DNA from: Psychrobacter glaciei
GTDB taxonomy: Bacteria; Pseudomonadota; Gammaproteobacteria; Pseudomonadales; Moraxellaceae
NCBI RefSeq assembly: GCF_014652895.1
Contig: NZ_BMZR01000001.1
Span: 868,001 to 932,000 of the forward strand
DNA: 64,000 nt
Direction: 5' to 3'
Shown here: piece after piece, positions 25,657-35,712 of the stretch
How positions within the stretch are numbered: position 1 is the stretch's first letter
How the letters are laid out: each line of letters starts with the position of its first letter
Position numbers and translations under genes: made by a program
Notes under the pieces: generated by a model
Databases searched by the model: none
Told to the model about the DNA's origin: nothing
Seen by the model: only the letters and a program-made list of their open reading frames with translations

Positions 25657-27078
25657 ATGTCAGAGCAAAAGTTAGACAGCCATCTTCCTGATGATGGCAA
25701 TGAGTATTTGTTTACCGATACCTTTCCAAAAGGAACTGGCAAAGGGCTGATACTGGTTATTATCGCTGCCATTGTCAGTATGATTATTTACAATGTATTG
25801 CCTTTCGATATCAATGCCAATAAAGGCTTGGCTATGCTGTTCTTCATCGGTGTGCTATGGCTGACAGAAGCGCTACATGTGACCATTACTGCACTGTTAG
25901 TGGTAGTAGTTGGTGCACTGATTGGTATTCCAGAATTCGATGCCGAAATTGGCTTGCAGAGCTTTGCTAATCCAACGATTTACTTGTTTTTTGGTGGTTT
26001 TGCTTTGGCTGCCGCCTTGCATGTACAGCAATTGGACAAAAAAATTGCGCTAAAAATTCTGTCTATGTCAGGTGGTAAGCTTGGTACGGCTGTATTTTTA
26101 ATATTTGGGGTCACTGCATTTTTGTCGATGTGGATATCGAACACTGCCACGGCTGCGATGATGCTGCCCCTTGCACTCGGTATTCTGACGCAGGTTGACC
26201 GCGAAAAAGATCGCGGTACGTTTGTGTTTGTATTATTGGGTATCGCTTACTCTGCCAGTTTGGGTGGTCTGGGTACGATTGTTGGTTCACCGCCCAACGC
26301 CATCGCCGCAAAAGCGCTTGATATTGCGTTTATCGATTGGATGAAGTTCGGTATTCCAATGATGTTGGTACTATTGCCGTTGTTGTTAGGCGCTATGTAT
26401 TTGTTCCTGAAGCCCAATCTTAATCGTACGGTCGTCCTTGTCGAAGAGGAACCTATTGAGTGGAATAAACCTCGTGTAGTGACGATTATTGTCTTTATTG
26501 TGACAGCACTGAGTTGGATATTCTCCAAAAAAATCGGTGCGGCACTTGATATCACCGATACCGATGCGGTCATTGCTTTGTCAGCAGCTGCAGCGGTGGT
26601 GAGCTTAGGGCTCGTATCGTGGAAACAAGTCTCTGACAATACCGACTGGGGTGTGCTCATGTTGTTCGGTGGTGGTATCGCACTATCAACAATTTTGAAA
26701 GTTTCTGGTGCCTCGTTGGTGCTGGGCGAGACTGTGGCCAATGCGTTGTCTTCGGCACCACTTATTATCGTAATGATTGCGGTATCAGCATTTATTATCT
26801 TCTTGACAGAGTTCGCTTCTAATACCGCCTCTGCCGCGTTATTAGTACCAGTATTCGCTGCTATTGCTGAACAGATGGGTTTACCACATGAAGTGTTGGT
26901 ATTGGTCATCGGTATTGGTGCCTCTTGTGCCTTTATGCTTCCTGTCGCCACACCACCAAACGCGATTGTATTTGGTACGGGGCTTATCAAGCAGTCAGAG
27001 ATGATACGGACGGGTATTATTCTTAATATCATCGCCACCTTTGTAGTTGGGCTGTGGGCGTATTTTTTCCTAATTTAG
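25657..27078 (+). CDS. DASS (SLC13) family sodium/anion symporter
   Basis: 473 residues with about 11-12 membrane segments. The two family repeats each have an SNT motif: MWISNTATAAMMLPLALG in the first half and FASNTASAALLVPVFAAI in the second, which bind substrate and sodium in VcINDY-type carriers. The late GASCAFMLPVATPPNAIVFG is the SLC13 signature. Substrates in this family are dicarboxylates, citrate or sulfate; the sequence alone does not decide, although the SNT/PPNA pattern fits the dicarboxylate branch. AAGGA lies 5-9 nt upstream. Single gene with terminator. Confidence 0.9.
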   Translation: MSEQKLDSHLPDDGNEYLFTDTFPKGTGKGLILVIIAAIVSMIIYNVLPFDINANKGLAMLFFIGVLWLTEALHVTITALLVVVVGALIGIPEFDAEIGLQSFANPTIYLFFGGFALAAALHVQQLDKKIALKILSMSGGKLGTAVFLIFGVTAFLSMWISNTATAAMMLPLALGILTQVDREKDRGTFVFVLLGIAYSASLGGLGTIVGSPPNAIAAKALDIAFIDWMKFGIPMMLVLLPLLLGAMYLFLKPNLNRTVVLVEEEPIEWNKPRVVTIIVFIVTALSWIFSKKIGAALDITDTDAVIALSAAAAVVSLGLVSWKQVSDNTDWGVLMLFGGGIALSTILKVSGASLVLGETVANALSSAPLIIVMIAVSAFIIFLTEFASNTASAALLVPVFAAIAEQMGLPHEVLVLVIGIGASCAFMLPVATPPNAIVFGTGLIKQSEMIRTGIILNIIATFVVGLWAYFFLI

Positions 27079-27109
27079 CCTTATAATAAGCTGACTATAA
27101 ATCCATGAC

Positions 27110-27147
27110 ACCCGATGTTTGAGTTACTCTCAAGCATCGGGTTTTTT
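27110..27147 (+). terminator. Terminator after the DASS transporter
   Basis: CCCGATG-TTGAG on the left pairs with CTCAA-CATCGGG on the right (one mismatch position), followed by six T. Confidence 0.88.
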
Positions 27148-27270
27148 ATTTACTATTGGCCTGAATGTCTGTATAAAATACTTAATATTTGTTTGTTTAT
27201 AAGTAATAACAGGTTTGAACGAGATTAACATCACATATTAGCGTCATCTCATTAAACGGATTTAATAAAA

Positions 27271-28308
27271 ATGGCAAAACGTCTAACGAAAATCATGGTC
27301 TTTATTGTTTTGGGGCTGCTTGTTTTATTGGTGGCTTTAATCGTAGTCTATTGGGCGGCTGATAAAAGCGTCGCCGACCTAGAGCGTTGGCAACTGCCCA
27401 ATAGTGAGTTTATAGACGTGCAAGGCATGCAGGCGCATGTGATCAGGTCGCCAAGATGCATGGCCTATCCGAGCAAAAATGCCATAAAAAATGAGATAAA
27501 ATCTAATCTTTATAGTGATAAAACCTTGGGACAGCCCAAAACTATTGTATTACTACATGGCACTTCAGCAAGTTTGCATACGTGGCAGGGCTGGACGCGT
27601 GAGTTAAGTGATGACTATTGTGTCATCAGCATGGATCTGCCGGGGTTTGGCTTGACCGGCCCTTATACCGATGAATCTACTCAGTATGACAGTGCCAATT
27701 ATGCTAAGTTCGTCATTGATGTGCTTGATCATTTAGAAGTGGGTCGTGTGACGTTAGCAGGAAACTCGCTGGGTGGTAAAATCGCGTGGCGTACTGCGGC
27801 ATTATATCCTGAGCGGGTTAATAACCTTATATTGGTCGATGCAGTTGGCTACCCTGCAACACCAAAGCAGGTGCCTATTGGTTTTAAACTGGCGAAATAT
27901 CCCATACTGACCCCACTGCTTAGCCGTGTGCTACCGCGTGATGTTGTGAAAAAAAGTATCTTAAGCGTCTATGCGGACGACAGTAAAGTTGATGAGGCTT
28001 TGGTGGATCGTTATTACGATTTGACTTTGCGTCAAGGCAACCGTCTGGCGTTAAACCGACGCTTGCTGGAGATGGATAACACGGCAAACCAAGCACAAAT
28101 CAAAAAATTAAATTTACCAACCCTTATATTATGGGGTGCGCAAGATGACCTGATTCCAGTAGAAAATGCCAAACTGTTTCATCGAGATATCGCTAATAGC
28201 CAGCTAAAAATATTCGATAATTTGGGACATGTACCACACGAAGAGGATTCCGTAGCGACGGTTAAAGTAGTAAAGCAGTTTTTACTGGGTGAGCGAATAG
28301 ATGAGTAA
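27271..28308 (+). CDS. Membrane-anchored alpha/beta hydrolase
   Basis: 345 residues. A single hydrophobic helix (about residues 9-30) anchors or exports the enzyme; the hydrolase fold follows. The oxyanion region LLHGTSASLHTWQGW, the nucleophile elbow GNSLGG (Ser), a catalytic Asp in LILWGAQDDLIPVENA and the His in FDNLGHVPHEED make a complete triad. Substrate unknown; esterase or lipase-type hydrolysis is likely. A stretch of about 20 residues at 65-90 (KNAIKNEIKSNLYSDK) looks like an insertion before the oxyanion strand. The end overlaps the following phosphoesterase gene by 8 bp, so both are probably translated from one transcript. Confidence 0.87.
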   Translation: MAKRLTKIMVFIVLGLLVLLVALIVVYWAADKSVADLERWQLPNSEFIDVQGMQAHVIRSPRCMAYPSKNAIKNEIKSNLYSDKTLGQPKTIVLLHGTSASLHTWQGWTRELSDDYCVISMDLPGFGLTGPYTDESTQYDSANYAKFVIDVLDHLEVGRVTLAGNSLGGKIAWRTAALYPERVNNLILVDAVGYPATPKQVPIGFKLAKYPILTPLLSRVLPRDVVKKSILSVYADDSKVDEALVDRYYDLTLRQGNRLALNRRLLEMDNTANQAQIKKLNLPTLILWGAQDDLIPVENAKLFHRDIANSQLKIFDNLGHVPHEEDSVATVKVVKQFLLGERIDE

Positions 28309-29113
28309 TTCAAAAAATAAACAAGTAACGACAATAGCCGCTATTTCCGACATTCATAGCAATGTATTCGCGCTTGAAGCTGTGTTGGCTGATATCAAAC
28401 GTCGCAATATCAATCAAATTGTCAATCTGGGTGATATTTTATACGGACCGATTGCGCCTAAAGATACCTATGCGCTTCTAATGGCGCATCAGAACGATAT
28501 CATTACGATTCGAGGGAATCAGGATAGACAGATTTATGAAGCGACAGCGGCAGATATTGCTGATAACGCAACCATGGCTTTTATCCTTGAGGACTTACCC
28601 AAAGCGGCTATTGAATGGATGCAGGCTTTGCCGTTTGATTATCATTTGAGTGAAGATATATATCTATGCCATGGGTCACCAACGGATGACATGGTATATA
28701 TGCTCGAGAATATCGAAACAGGGCAGCCGATAGTACGTGATGATGCAGATATTCTGGCACTGCTTAACGGTATTGAGAGCGCCGTTATCATCTGTGGTCA
28801 TACTCATATCCCACGTACCGTTACGCTATCGACAGGGCAAATGATAGTCAATACAGGTAGCGTTGGTTATCCAGCCTATGAAGATGATTTGCCTATCGCT
28901 CATAAAATGCAAACCTATTCGCCCCATGCTAGTTACGCACTTATTAAATGCGTTGGTGCTGAGCAAGGTACTATACAAAGTACTAAGCAAGATACAAGCT
29001 GGCAAGTTGAGCATATCAAAGTGCCTTATGATTATGAAGCTGCGGCCAAATTGGCTGCAATGAACGGTCGTGAAGATTGGGCGTTTGCGCTAAGGACAGG
29101 GCGGGTGTTATAA
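28301..29113 (+). CDS. Calcineurin-like metallophosphoesterase
   Basis: 270 residues. Metal-binding motifs of the YfcE/MPE family appear in order: ISDIHSNVFALEAVL (D-x-H), NLGDILYGP (G-D), IRGNQDRQI (G-N-x-D, with Gln where many have His), CHGSP (H) and CGHTHIPRTV (G-H-T-H). The end contains the NTGSVGYPAY motif also typical of these enzymes. The reaction is probably hydrolysis of a phosphodiester or phosphomonoester, but the substrate is unknown. It overlaps the upstream hydrolase gene by 8 bp and ends shortly before the DUF1543 gene. Confidence 0.88.
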   Translation: MSNSKNKQVTTIAAISDIHSNVFALEAVLADIKRRNINQIVNLGDILYGPIAPKDTYALLMAHQNDIITIRGNQDRQIYEATAADIADNATMAFILEDLPKAAIEWMQALPFDYHLSEDIYLCHGSPTDDMVYMLENIETGQPIVRDDADILALLNGIESAVIICGHTHIPRTVTLSTGQMIVNTGSVGYPAYEDDLPIAHKMQTYSPHASYALIKCVGAEQGTIQSTKQDTSWQVEHIKVPYDYEAAAKLAAMNGREDWAFALRTGRVL

Positions 29114-29204
29114 CTATAGGAAGGGTCAAACTGCCTTTAGACCAAGCTGATAACATTGAGTAGACTAACGATGGATTTTATATATTTAATAAGGACTGTG
29201 TAAG

Positions 29205-29795
29205 ATGCCAACACTATTTATGGTGCAACTTGGTGGTCGCCCAAAAGGTCGTTTGATTGAGCAGCATGACATGTTTTTTGGCGTGGCCAATCAGGTGAGC
29301 GAGTTGATAGACGATATTAATCATCATTGGCCTGAAGTCAAAAATAAATGGCACATCGACTCGTATCGCGCTATTACTAAGGTCGGGAATCACTCGATAA
29401 AGTTAGTCGAATCAGCAACTAGTGATGGCAATAATGGTTTAAAACTGTTCTTTATTAATTTAGGCGGCTATCAGCAGGGGAGCTTCGAAGAGTTTCATTA
29501 TAAACTACTTATCGTTGCTGCCACTCAAGCCGATGCTGTCAAACAAGCCAAACAAAGTGTATTTTATAAAGAATTTACTTTTAAAGATAAAGATTCACCT
29601 TTCAATGCCGCATCGCATATTGATGATAAATTTGCGGTAGATGTCGATGATATTTATAACGTTAATGATCTTATCTCAAATGTACAGATTTTAATTGAAC
29701 CTATTCCTCATGATAGTCATGCACTTGCAAATCCCGATGATGACAAAGAGTACGTCGGTTACCTCAGTATTAAGAATTTAAGGAAGTTGACATAA
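29205..29795 (+). CDS. DUF1543-domain protein
   Basis: 196 residues. The DUF1543 hallmark is visible twice: LFMVQLGGRPKGRLIEQHDMFFGV at residues 4-27 (G-G-x-x-x-G-x-x-E-x-H-D-x-x-F) and LFFINLGGYQQGSFEEFHYKLL (about 86-107), then HIDDKFAVDVDDIYNVNDLI. Such duplicated G-G-Y/R...E-H segments are typical of the family, whose function is not known. It is followed after 1 bp by a gene for a 105-residue protein, so the two are translated together. Confidence 0.82.
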   Translation: MPTLFMVQLGGRPKGRLIEQHDMFFGVANQVSELIDDINHHWPEVKNKWHIDSYRAITKVGNHSIKLVESATSDGNNGLKLFFINLGGYQQGSFEEFHYKLLIVAATQADAVKQAKQSVFYKEFTFKDKDSPFNAASHIDDKFAVDVDDIYNVNDLISNVQILIEPIPHDSHALANPDDDKEYVGYLSIKNLRKLT

Positions 29796-29796
29796 T

Positions 29797-30114
29797 ATGG
29801 CTTTAAATATGTACTTTAAGAACGGCATCATTCGCAAAACGCGCTGCCAAATCTCTGATGAGCTAGTGCCCGCCCTATATCAGATTCATGACAATGCCAG
29901 TTTTCCGCAACTCACTTGGCTAATTGATAATCTGTATGACAATCCGCAGATTCAACCTGACACTGCTCAAGCATTGGCTGATGAAATGGTAGGGTTTGAA
30001 AAGTTAATACTCTCGCTACACCTACCTTTCCCTAGGGTGCCACTACAAAAGATGCAGAGTTTCTTTATGCAAGCGGCTACTAGTCAGCAGATTATTCATA
30101 CGAGTAACGGTTAA
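29797..30114 (+). CDS. Unknown small protein coupled to DUF1543
   Basis: 105 residues, soluble, no signal peptide and no motif that I recognise. The ATG follows the DUF1543 stop codon after a single base (TAATATG), an arrangement that favours translational coupling. The composition and codon use match the neighbours. An immunity-like or regulatory partner role would be a guess only. Confidence 0.6.
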   Translation: MALNMYFKNGIIRKTRCQISDELVPALYQIHDNASFPQLTWLIDNLYDNPQIQPDTAQALADEMVGFEKLILSLHLPFPRVPLQKMQSFFMQAATSQQIIHTSNG

Positions 30115-30159
30115 ATTTACAAATAATTTATTCATAAAAATAAAATATGGCTGGTATAT

Positions 30160-30918
30160 TTGAAAAATTTTATAAGAGGATTTGTTAAGTGGGTTATCGC
30201 AGGTGTTGGCCTTGGGATAGGAATTTTTATTGTCCTAGTGGCTATAACACTCTGGGATAAAAAGAATAAACAAGACAAATCGGACGACACTACAGCGGTA
30301 CTGAGTAGCGACACTGACAATGCTCGAAAAGAAAATAATGAGTCGTTAAACCTCCAGTTTACGGTCGAAGATCAAGACGTACCAGCAGGGTATAAATTGA
30401 CTGAGGATGGAAGCCTCATGTTAGATGCGCCTATTATGGGGATGGAGTGGGAGAGCATAGTGGACGAGAATGTCGCTACTGAACCACGGGTTTATGAACC
30501 TTTTATGATCTATCAGTGCATCACACAAGAGGGTGAGCATTTACGTTTGGATGTGATTAATAGCGATATTGGTTATATGCTCAAGTATTATTTCGCCACC
30601 CAAGGCAATCCTTTAAAGCTAGAGGCGCAGCAAGCTGCTGAGGACGCCCATTATGTGACTTATTTAAATAGTACTAGACTCATTATGAGGGATCCGAATA
30701 ATTATTATCAGCTGTCGCAATTTGAAGATGGCGATACCACCTTTTATATTATTAATACTATCACTGGTCAAGAGATGAATCATTTTTCTTGTGAGAATAA
30801 CTCGATTGAAAATGATCAGTATGCTTTGATTGCTCAAATGGAGCCAGAACATTTTAAATTCAAGCCTATGACTGATGAGCTTGAAGAGATTTTAAATGAG
30901 CGTTTTGAAAATAGGTAA
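30160..30918 (+). CDS. Unknown membrane-anchored protein
   Basis: 252 residues from a TTG start. One N-terminal membrane helix (about residues 12-33, WVIAGVGLGIGIFIVLVAI) is followed by a Lys/Asp/Ser linker and a globular part of about 180 residues, presumably periplasmic. I do not recognise the globular domain; it carries two Cys (in YQCITQEG and FSCENNS) that could form a disulfide. No strong Shine-Dalgarno precedes the TTG. It lies between the DUF1543 pair and hrpA, all on the plus strand. Confidence 0.6.
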   Translation: MKNFIRGFVKWVIAGVGLGIGIFIVLVAITLWDKKNKQDKSDDTTAVLSSDTDNARKENNESLNLQFTVEDQDVPAGYKLTEDGSLMLDAPIMGMEWESIVDENVATEPRVYEPFMIYQCITQEGEHLRLDVINSDIGYMLKYYFATQGNPLKLEAQQAAEDAHYVTYLNSTRLIMRDPNNYYQLSQFEDGDTTFYIINTITGQEMNHFSCENNSIENDQYALIAQMEPEHFKFKPMTDELEEILNERFENR

Positions 30919-31021
30919 AAGAGGACTCAGCTGCCAAGCAAGCACTATAACCACCTTGAATCTGACCCAAATTACCCCCATAATCAAACCACTTATAAAC
31001 AATAAATAGCCTAAGCAAAAT

Positions 31022-34000
31022 ATGCCTAATACCTCTGAAGATGCCTCAAATTTAGCAGACAATGATTTTTCTGAGAATTTAAATAACGTAGCTAGTGATT
31101 TAGCTGAAACAAATGATATAAATAACTTTGCAAAACTGCCCGTACTGGCAAAGGACAGCTATTATCTAAACCGCTTAGAACGTGAGCTGGCGCGGGCTGT
31201 TGTTGCTAAGAATAAGAAATCGGATAACAACGCGAACGAGAAAAACGATAAAGCAGAAGATATTCTTGCCAAAAAACGCGCGCAGTACGACAAAATCAAA
31301 ACCCGCTCGCAGCAAGCAGTGCAAGCGCGTATCAATAGTATTCCTCAGGACTTGCCAGCCAAATTAAACCTTGATTTACCTGTCAGTCAGCGAGCAGAAG
31401 ATTTAATACAAGCCATTATTGATAATCAAGTCATTATCATTGCTGGTGAGACAGGCTCGGGTAAGACGACTCAATTACCGAAGCTGGCAATGCTGGCAGG
31501 TCGCGGTATTACTGGACAAATAGGGCATACACAGCCAAGAAGATTGGCAGCACGGAGTGTGTCGAATCGTATCGCTGAGGAGTTGGGCGAGCAGTTAGGT
31601 AATACGGTTAGCTTTAAGATTCGCTTTAATGAGCAGGGTACAGCGCAATCGGTCGTTAAGCTCATGACTGATGGTATCTTGCTGGCTGAATTAGGATATG
31701 ACCGATTTTTAAGTAAGTACGACACCATCATCATTGATGAGGCGCATGAGCGTAGCTTAAATATTGATTTTATTATGGGTTATCTGAAAAAACTATTGCC
31801 CAAGCGTCCTGATTTAAAAGTCATTATCACTTCTGCAACGCTCGATACCAAGCGCTTTAGTGAATATTTCAGTCGTTATGATAACAAGCTAAAACGTAAC
31901 GTACCCGCACCGATTTTTAATGTCGAAGGGCGCAGCTTCCCCGTTGAAGTTCGCTATCGTCCGCTGACCGATGAGCCGGTGACCAGCTCGGACGACGATA
32001 GCTACGATGATTTTGAAGAGAATCTGCCGCGTGCGGTTGTGGCTGCGGTAGAGGAATGCTTTAGCGACGCCCAAAGCAAAGGTCATGCTGATCAAGCGGA
32101 TATCCTGATATTTGCCGCGACCGAAGCAGAGATTCGTGAGACACAAGAGGTGTTAGAGCGTCATGGCCCGAAGCACACCGAAGTGTTGCCTTTATTTGCG
32201 CGACAGACGTATGAAGAGCAGCAGCGTATTTTCCAGCCGTCCGGTCGTGGCAGACGTATCGTTATCGCGACCAACGTGGCTGAGACAGCGCTAACCGTGC
32301 CCGGTATTCGCTATGTTATCGATCTGGGCTTTGCACGGATTTCACGCTATTCATATCGTTCACGCGTGCAGCGTTTACCGATTGAGGCGATTTCACAAGC
32401 GGCTGCCAATCAGCGCAAAGGTCGTTGTGGTCGTGTCGCACCGGGTGTTTGTATTCGTCTTTATAGCGAGGAGGACTTTACTGGTCGCCCTGAGTTTACG
32501 GAGCCTGAGATTCTGCGTACCAACTTGGCCTCGGTTATTTTACAGATGGCCAATCTGCGTTTAGGTAGCGTTGATGATTTTGAGTTTATTGAGCCACCCG
32601 ATAGTCGTCTAGTTACTGACGGTCATAAATTACTCGATGAGTTAGGGGCAATTACGGCTAAAAGCGAAGCTGTCGCCTCTTCTCAGACCAACAAGCCAAA
32701 AGCAAAAAAAGGTCTCGATCATTTAAGCCTGACGCCTACTGGTCAAAAGATGGCACGTATGCCAATTGATCCAAGGCTGGCACGTATGCTGGTTGCTGGT
32801 TCTGATTTTGACTGTATTCGTGAAATGCTTATCGTGGTCGCTGCGCTTGCCGTACAAGATCCGCGCGAGCGTCCTGCCAATAAACGTCAACAAGCGGATC
32901 AGAAGCATGCAGAATTTCGCCAAGATGACTCAGATTTCTTATTTTATCTAAGTCTGTGGAAAGCCTTGTTTGAAACCGATGAAGATGGCAATAAGCTCTC
33001 TGGTAATCAACGCAAGCAATTTACCAAGAAAAACTATCTGAGTTTTCCACGAGTGCGTGAATGGAGTCAGACTCATCGCCAGTTGGTGCAAATGGTCACC
33101 GACCTTAAGCTTACGGATGTTAAAGAGGCAAAAACTACGGATACGTTAGAAAACGTTACTAACGATCCAACAGCGATTGATGATGAAGAAATCAAAGCGG
33201 TCAAATATGCCAATTTACATCGCGCATTATTAACAGGCCTGTTGTCTACCATCGCCCACAAGACTGAAAGTCGTGGTGAATATCTAGCGGCGCGCCAGCA
33301 AAAAACCAAAATCTTCCCAGCGAGTACGGTATTTAAACAGATACCACCGTGGGTCATGGCGTTTGAAGTTGTAGAAACCTCGCAAGTCTTTATGCGTACC
33401 GTTGCTAAAATTGAACCAGAATGGATTATTTCAGCGGCAGGTGACTTATTAAAGTATCACTACTTTGAGCCGCATTGGTCGAAGAAAACGGGACGTGTCA
33501 AAGCTTACGCACAGATTAGTTTATTTGGTCTAATTATTATTAGTAAGCAACTGACCAATTATGAGCAAGTCAACCTTGTCGAGTCGCGAGAAATCTTTAT
33601 CCGAGATGGTTTGGTAACGGGTAATTTGGGTCGCCAAGCGCCATTCTTGCAGCACAATATGGACAAAATCGCTCATGTTGAGCGTATCGAAGACAAACTG
33701 CGCCGTCGTGATTTATTGGTCGATGAAGAGACGCTGTACCAGTTCTACGACAAGAAAATCCCTGAGCATGTCGCCAGTCGCAAGGCTTTTGAAGACTGGC
33801 GTGCCGAGGTTGAAAAAACTGATACCAAGCATCTTTTCTTCACCGATGACGACGTACTCAATAGCCAGGCACCGACCACAGGTGACTTTCCAGAAGTGTG
33901 GCAGCTGGGTGATTTAAAATTACCACTACGCTATATTTTTGATCCTGCGAGTGATGACGATGGAGTGACTATTCGCGTGCCACTTGTGGCGCTACCGCAG

Positions 34001-35269
34001 CTAGATGCTATTGAGCTGTTATGGGGCGTACCCGGTTGGCGCTTTGAGTTGGTCTTGCAATTACTTAAGTCACTGCCAAAAGATATTCGCCGTCAAATTG
34101 TGCCGATTCCCGATACTGCCGATAGTTTGTTTGATGAATTGCAACCTGCTGGTGGACAAGGATTGCTCAAGCAGCTTTGCCAAGCCTTAAACCGTCGCGG
34201 CATTATGTCGGTTACAGCAGACAATTTTAATCCCTCTACCATTGATCGCTATTTGCAGCCACAAATCTGTGTGGTCGATGATAAAAATCACATTATAGAA
34301 AAAGGCCGCGATCTCCAAACGCTACAGATTCGCCACGCCTCTGAGACCAGACAGGCTGTGAATGAGCAGCAAGGCGCGCATACCGAATTCCCTGAGCATT
34401 TTGCCTTTAGCAAAAATCATCATAGCGCAGGCGTGGTGATGAAACAGTTTGCCGCTTTGGTCGCTGACGAGGCAGGTGAGGCGGTATCGATCCATCAGTA
34501 TACCGATGTAAACGCCGCATTGCAGGCGCACCGTATCGGGGTATTAACCTTAATCAAAGGCAAGCTTGGCGCCAAGAAAAAACAGCTGACCAGCCAAATT
34601 GATAAGATATTCAAACTGGCATTTGCGCCCCTTGGCGACATGGAAGCCTTAAAAACCATTGTTATTGATGCGACGCTAGATGCCGCTCTGGAAGAGCACT
34701 ATATTTTATTTGATCATAGTGAAGATTTGCCAGAGAGCGCTGATGATATCGCTGTTGGCTTAAGCGAGGAGCTGCCGTTCACGCCAGAGGAGTATGGGCA
34801 AACACTTGAAGTTGTGTTGAGCAACTTCTTATTGACTGGTCAAGCTGTCATAAAAACCCTCAAAAACGTCTACACTCGCTGGCAACGCATTCGTCAGAGT
34901 TTGCTCATGCTCGATCGAGAGATCTTTGGTGAGTCTATTGAAGACATCGAGGATCAGTTGCAAGACTTGCAACTTGCCAACTTTGTCTATCATATGGATT
35001 ACAGTCAATGGCAGCAGTATCCGCGCTATCTAGAGGCGCTGGAGGTTCGCATAGAGCGCCTTGAACACAATATCGAAGCCGACCTAGATGGTGTCTATGC
35101 GCTGGACTTGCACATGGAGCGGCTGGCAGGTCGCGCCAACAATGAGTCTATCAGCGAGTACCGCTGGATGGTGGAGGAATATCGTATTCAACTATTCGCC
35201 CAACCCATGAAAACCCGTATGGCGGTATCACCGAAGCGTCTGAGCAAGATGTGGGATAAAGTGAGTTAA
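31022..35269 (+). CDS. hrpA: ATP-dependent RNA helicase HrpA (DEAH box)
   Basis: 1415 residues; E. coli HrpA is about 1300, the surplus being an N-terminal low-complexity tail. Walker A GETGSGKT at residues 142-149, DEAH at 239-242 (IIDEAHERSLN), SATLD as motif III, and QRKGRCGRVAPG as motif VI complete the helicase core. The rest contains the HA2/OB region and the long C-terminal DUF3418 part with WGVPGWRFELVL. HrpA unwinds RNA and resolves stalled ribosomes. The gene is monocistronic; a terminator-like hairpin follows. Confidence 0.96.
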   Translation: MPNTSEDASNLADNDFSENLNNVASDLAETNDINNFAKLPVLAKDSYYLNRLERELARAVVAKNKKSDNNANEKNDKAEDILAKKRAQYDKIKTRSQQAVQARINSIPQDLPAKLNLDLPVSQRAEDLIQAIIDNQVIIIAGETGSGKTTQLPKLAMLAGRGITGQIGHTQPRRLAARSVSNRIAEELGEQLGNTVSFKIRFNEQGTAQSVVKLMTDGILLAELGYDRFLSKYDTIIIDEAHERSLNIDFIMGYLKKLLPKRPDLKVIITSATLDTKRFSEYFSRYDNKLKRNVPAPIFNVEGRSFPVEVRYRPLTDEPVTSSDDDSYDDFEENLPRAVVAAVEECFSDAQSKGHADQADILIFAATEAEIRETQEVLERHGPKHTEVLPLFARQTYEEQQRIFQPSGRGRRIVIATNVAETALTVPGIRYVIDLGFARISRYSYRSRVQRLPIEAISQAAANQRKGRCGRVAPGVCIRLYSEEDFTGRPEFTEPEILRTNLASVILQMANLRLGSVDDFEFIEPPDSRLVTDGHKLLDELGAITAKSEAVASSQTNKPKAKKGLDHLSLTPTGQKMARMPIDPRLARMLVAGSDFDCIREMLIVVAALAVQDPRERPANKRQQADQKHAEFRQDDSDFLFYLSLWKALFETDEDGNKLSGNQRKQFTKKNYLSFPRVREWSQTHRQLVQMVTDLKLTDVKEAKTTDTLENVTNDPTAIDDEEIKAVKYANLHRALLTGLLSTIAHKTESRGEYLAARQQKTKIFPASTVFKQIPPWVMAFEVVETSQVFMRTVAKIEPEWIISAAGDLLKYHYFEPHWSKKTGRVKAYAQISLFGLIIISKQLTNYEQVNLVESREIFIRDGLVTGNLGRQAPFLQHNMDKIAHVERIEDKLRRRDLLVDEETLYQFYDKKIPEHVASRKAFEDWRAEVEKTDTKHLFFTDDDVLNSQAPTTGDFPEVWQLGDLKLPLRYIFDPASDDDGVTIRVPLVALPQLDAIELLWGVPGWRFELVLQLLKSLPKDIRRQIVPIPDTADSLFDELQPAGGQGLLKQLCQALNRRGIMSVTADNFNPSTIDRYLQPQICVVDDKNHIIEKGRDLQTLQIRHASETRQAVNEQQGAHTEFPEHFAFSKNHHSAGVVMKQFAALVADEAGEAVSIHQYTDVNAALQAHRIGVLTLIKGKLGAKKKQLTSQIDKIFKLAFAPLGDMEALKTIVIDATLDAALEEHYILFDHSEDLPESADDIAVGLSEELPFTPEEYGQTLEVVLSNFLLTGQAVIKTLKNVYTRWQRIRQSLLMLDREIFGESIEDIEDQLQDLQLANFVYHMDYSQWQQYPRYLEALEVRIERLEHNIEADLDGVYALDLHMERLAGRANNESISEYRWMVEEYRIQLFAQPMKTRMAVSPKRLSKMWDKVS

Positions 35270-35320
35270 GGCTCGATATGAGTTTTAAATTTTGCTAATT
35301 GACAACATATGACCATTGTA

Positions 35321-35378
35321 TAGCCCTTTAATTTAGTCGATAATATTTGATTAAATTAAAGGGCTATTATTCTTTTAT
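35321..35378 (+). terminator. Terminator after hrpA
   Basis: TAGCCCTTTAATTTA (35321-35335) pairs over all 15 bp with TAAATTAAAGGGCTA (35352-35366) around a 16-nt loop, followed by TTATTCTTTT. The T run is broken but the stem is long. Confidence 0.75.
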
Positions 35379-35380
35379 AC

Positions 35381-35543
35381 TAGGGCGTGTCCTAAATTCA
35401 AGCGATTGTATCTAAATGGGCTAAAAATGGCTGAACATTGTTAAATAGCTGATTAATATCCCGATATTATTTGCACTATTTTCCTCGTTTGACTGCAATT
35501 TATCTCATTTTTATAACCACTTTTAAAATGAGGACACGGCCCA
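35381..35543. repeat. MITE-1 copy B, 163 bp, slightly decayed
   Basis: Begins TAGGGCGTGTCC and ends GGACACGGCCCAG, i.e. the right end has two substitutions from the TAG-closing consensus. The interior aligns with copies A and C but lacks about 10 bp (TAAATCTTGCCAAACATCG region). It sits directly after the hrpA terminator. Confidence 0.8.
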
Positions 35544-35601
35544 GAGTTTTTTGGACTTTATTCAATACATTGACGTAGGTGTTTGAGCAGGATAAAAAAT
35601 A

Positions 35602-35712
35602 ATGATTAAAGGTAGATTGATAATATTAGGATTTGCATCAACTATATCTATAAGTACGGGCTGTGATGAAACACAAGCCAGTAATAATAAAAGAGTGCGT
35701 TCTACGCACTAA
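35602..35712 (+). pseudogene. Truncated lipoprotein gene remnant
   Basis: 36 codons from ATG at 35602: a typical lipoprotein signal (GRLIILGFASTISIS) with lipobox STGC, then about 15 polar residues and a stop. AGGA lies about 10 nt upstream. The frame is lost inside a small inverted repeat (35694-35755), which suggests an insertion or excision destroyed the gene. A very short functional lipoprotein is possible but less likely. Confidence 0.35.
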
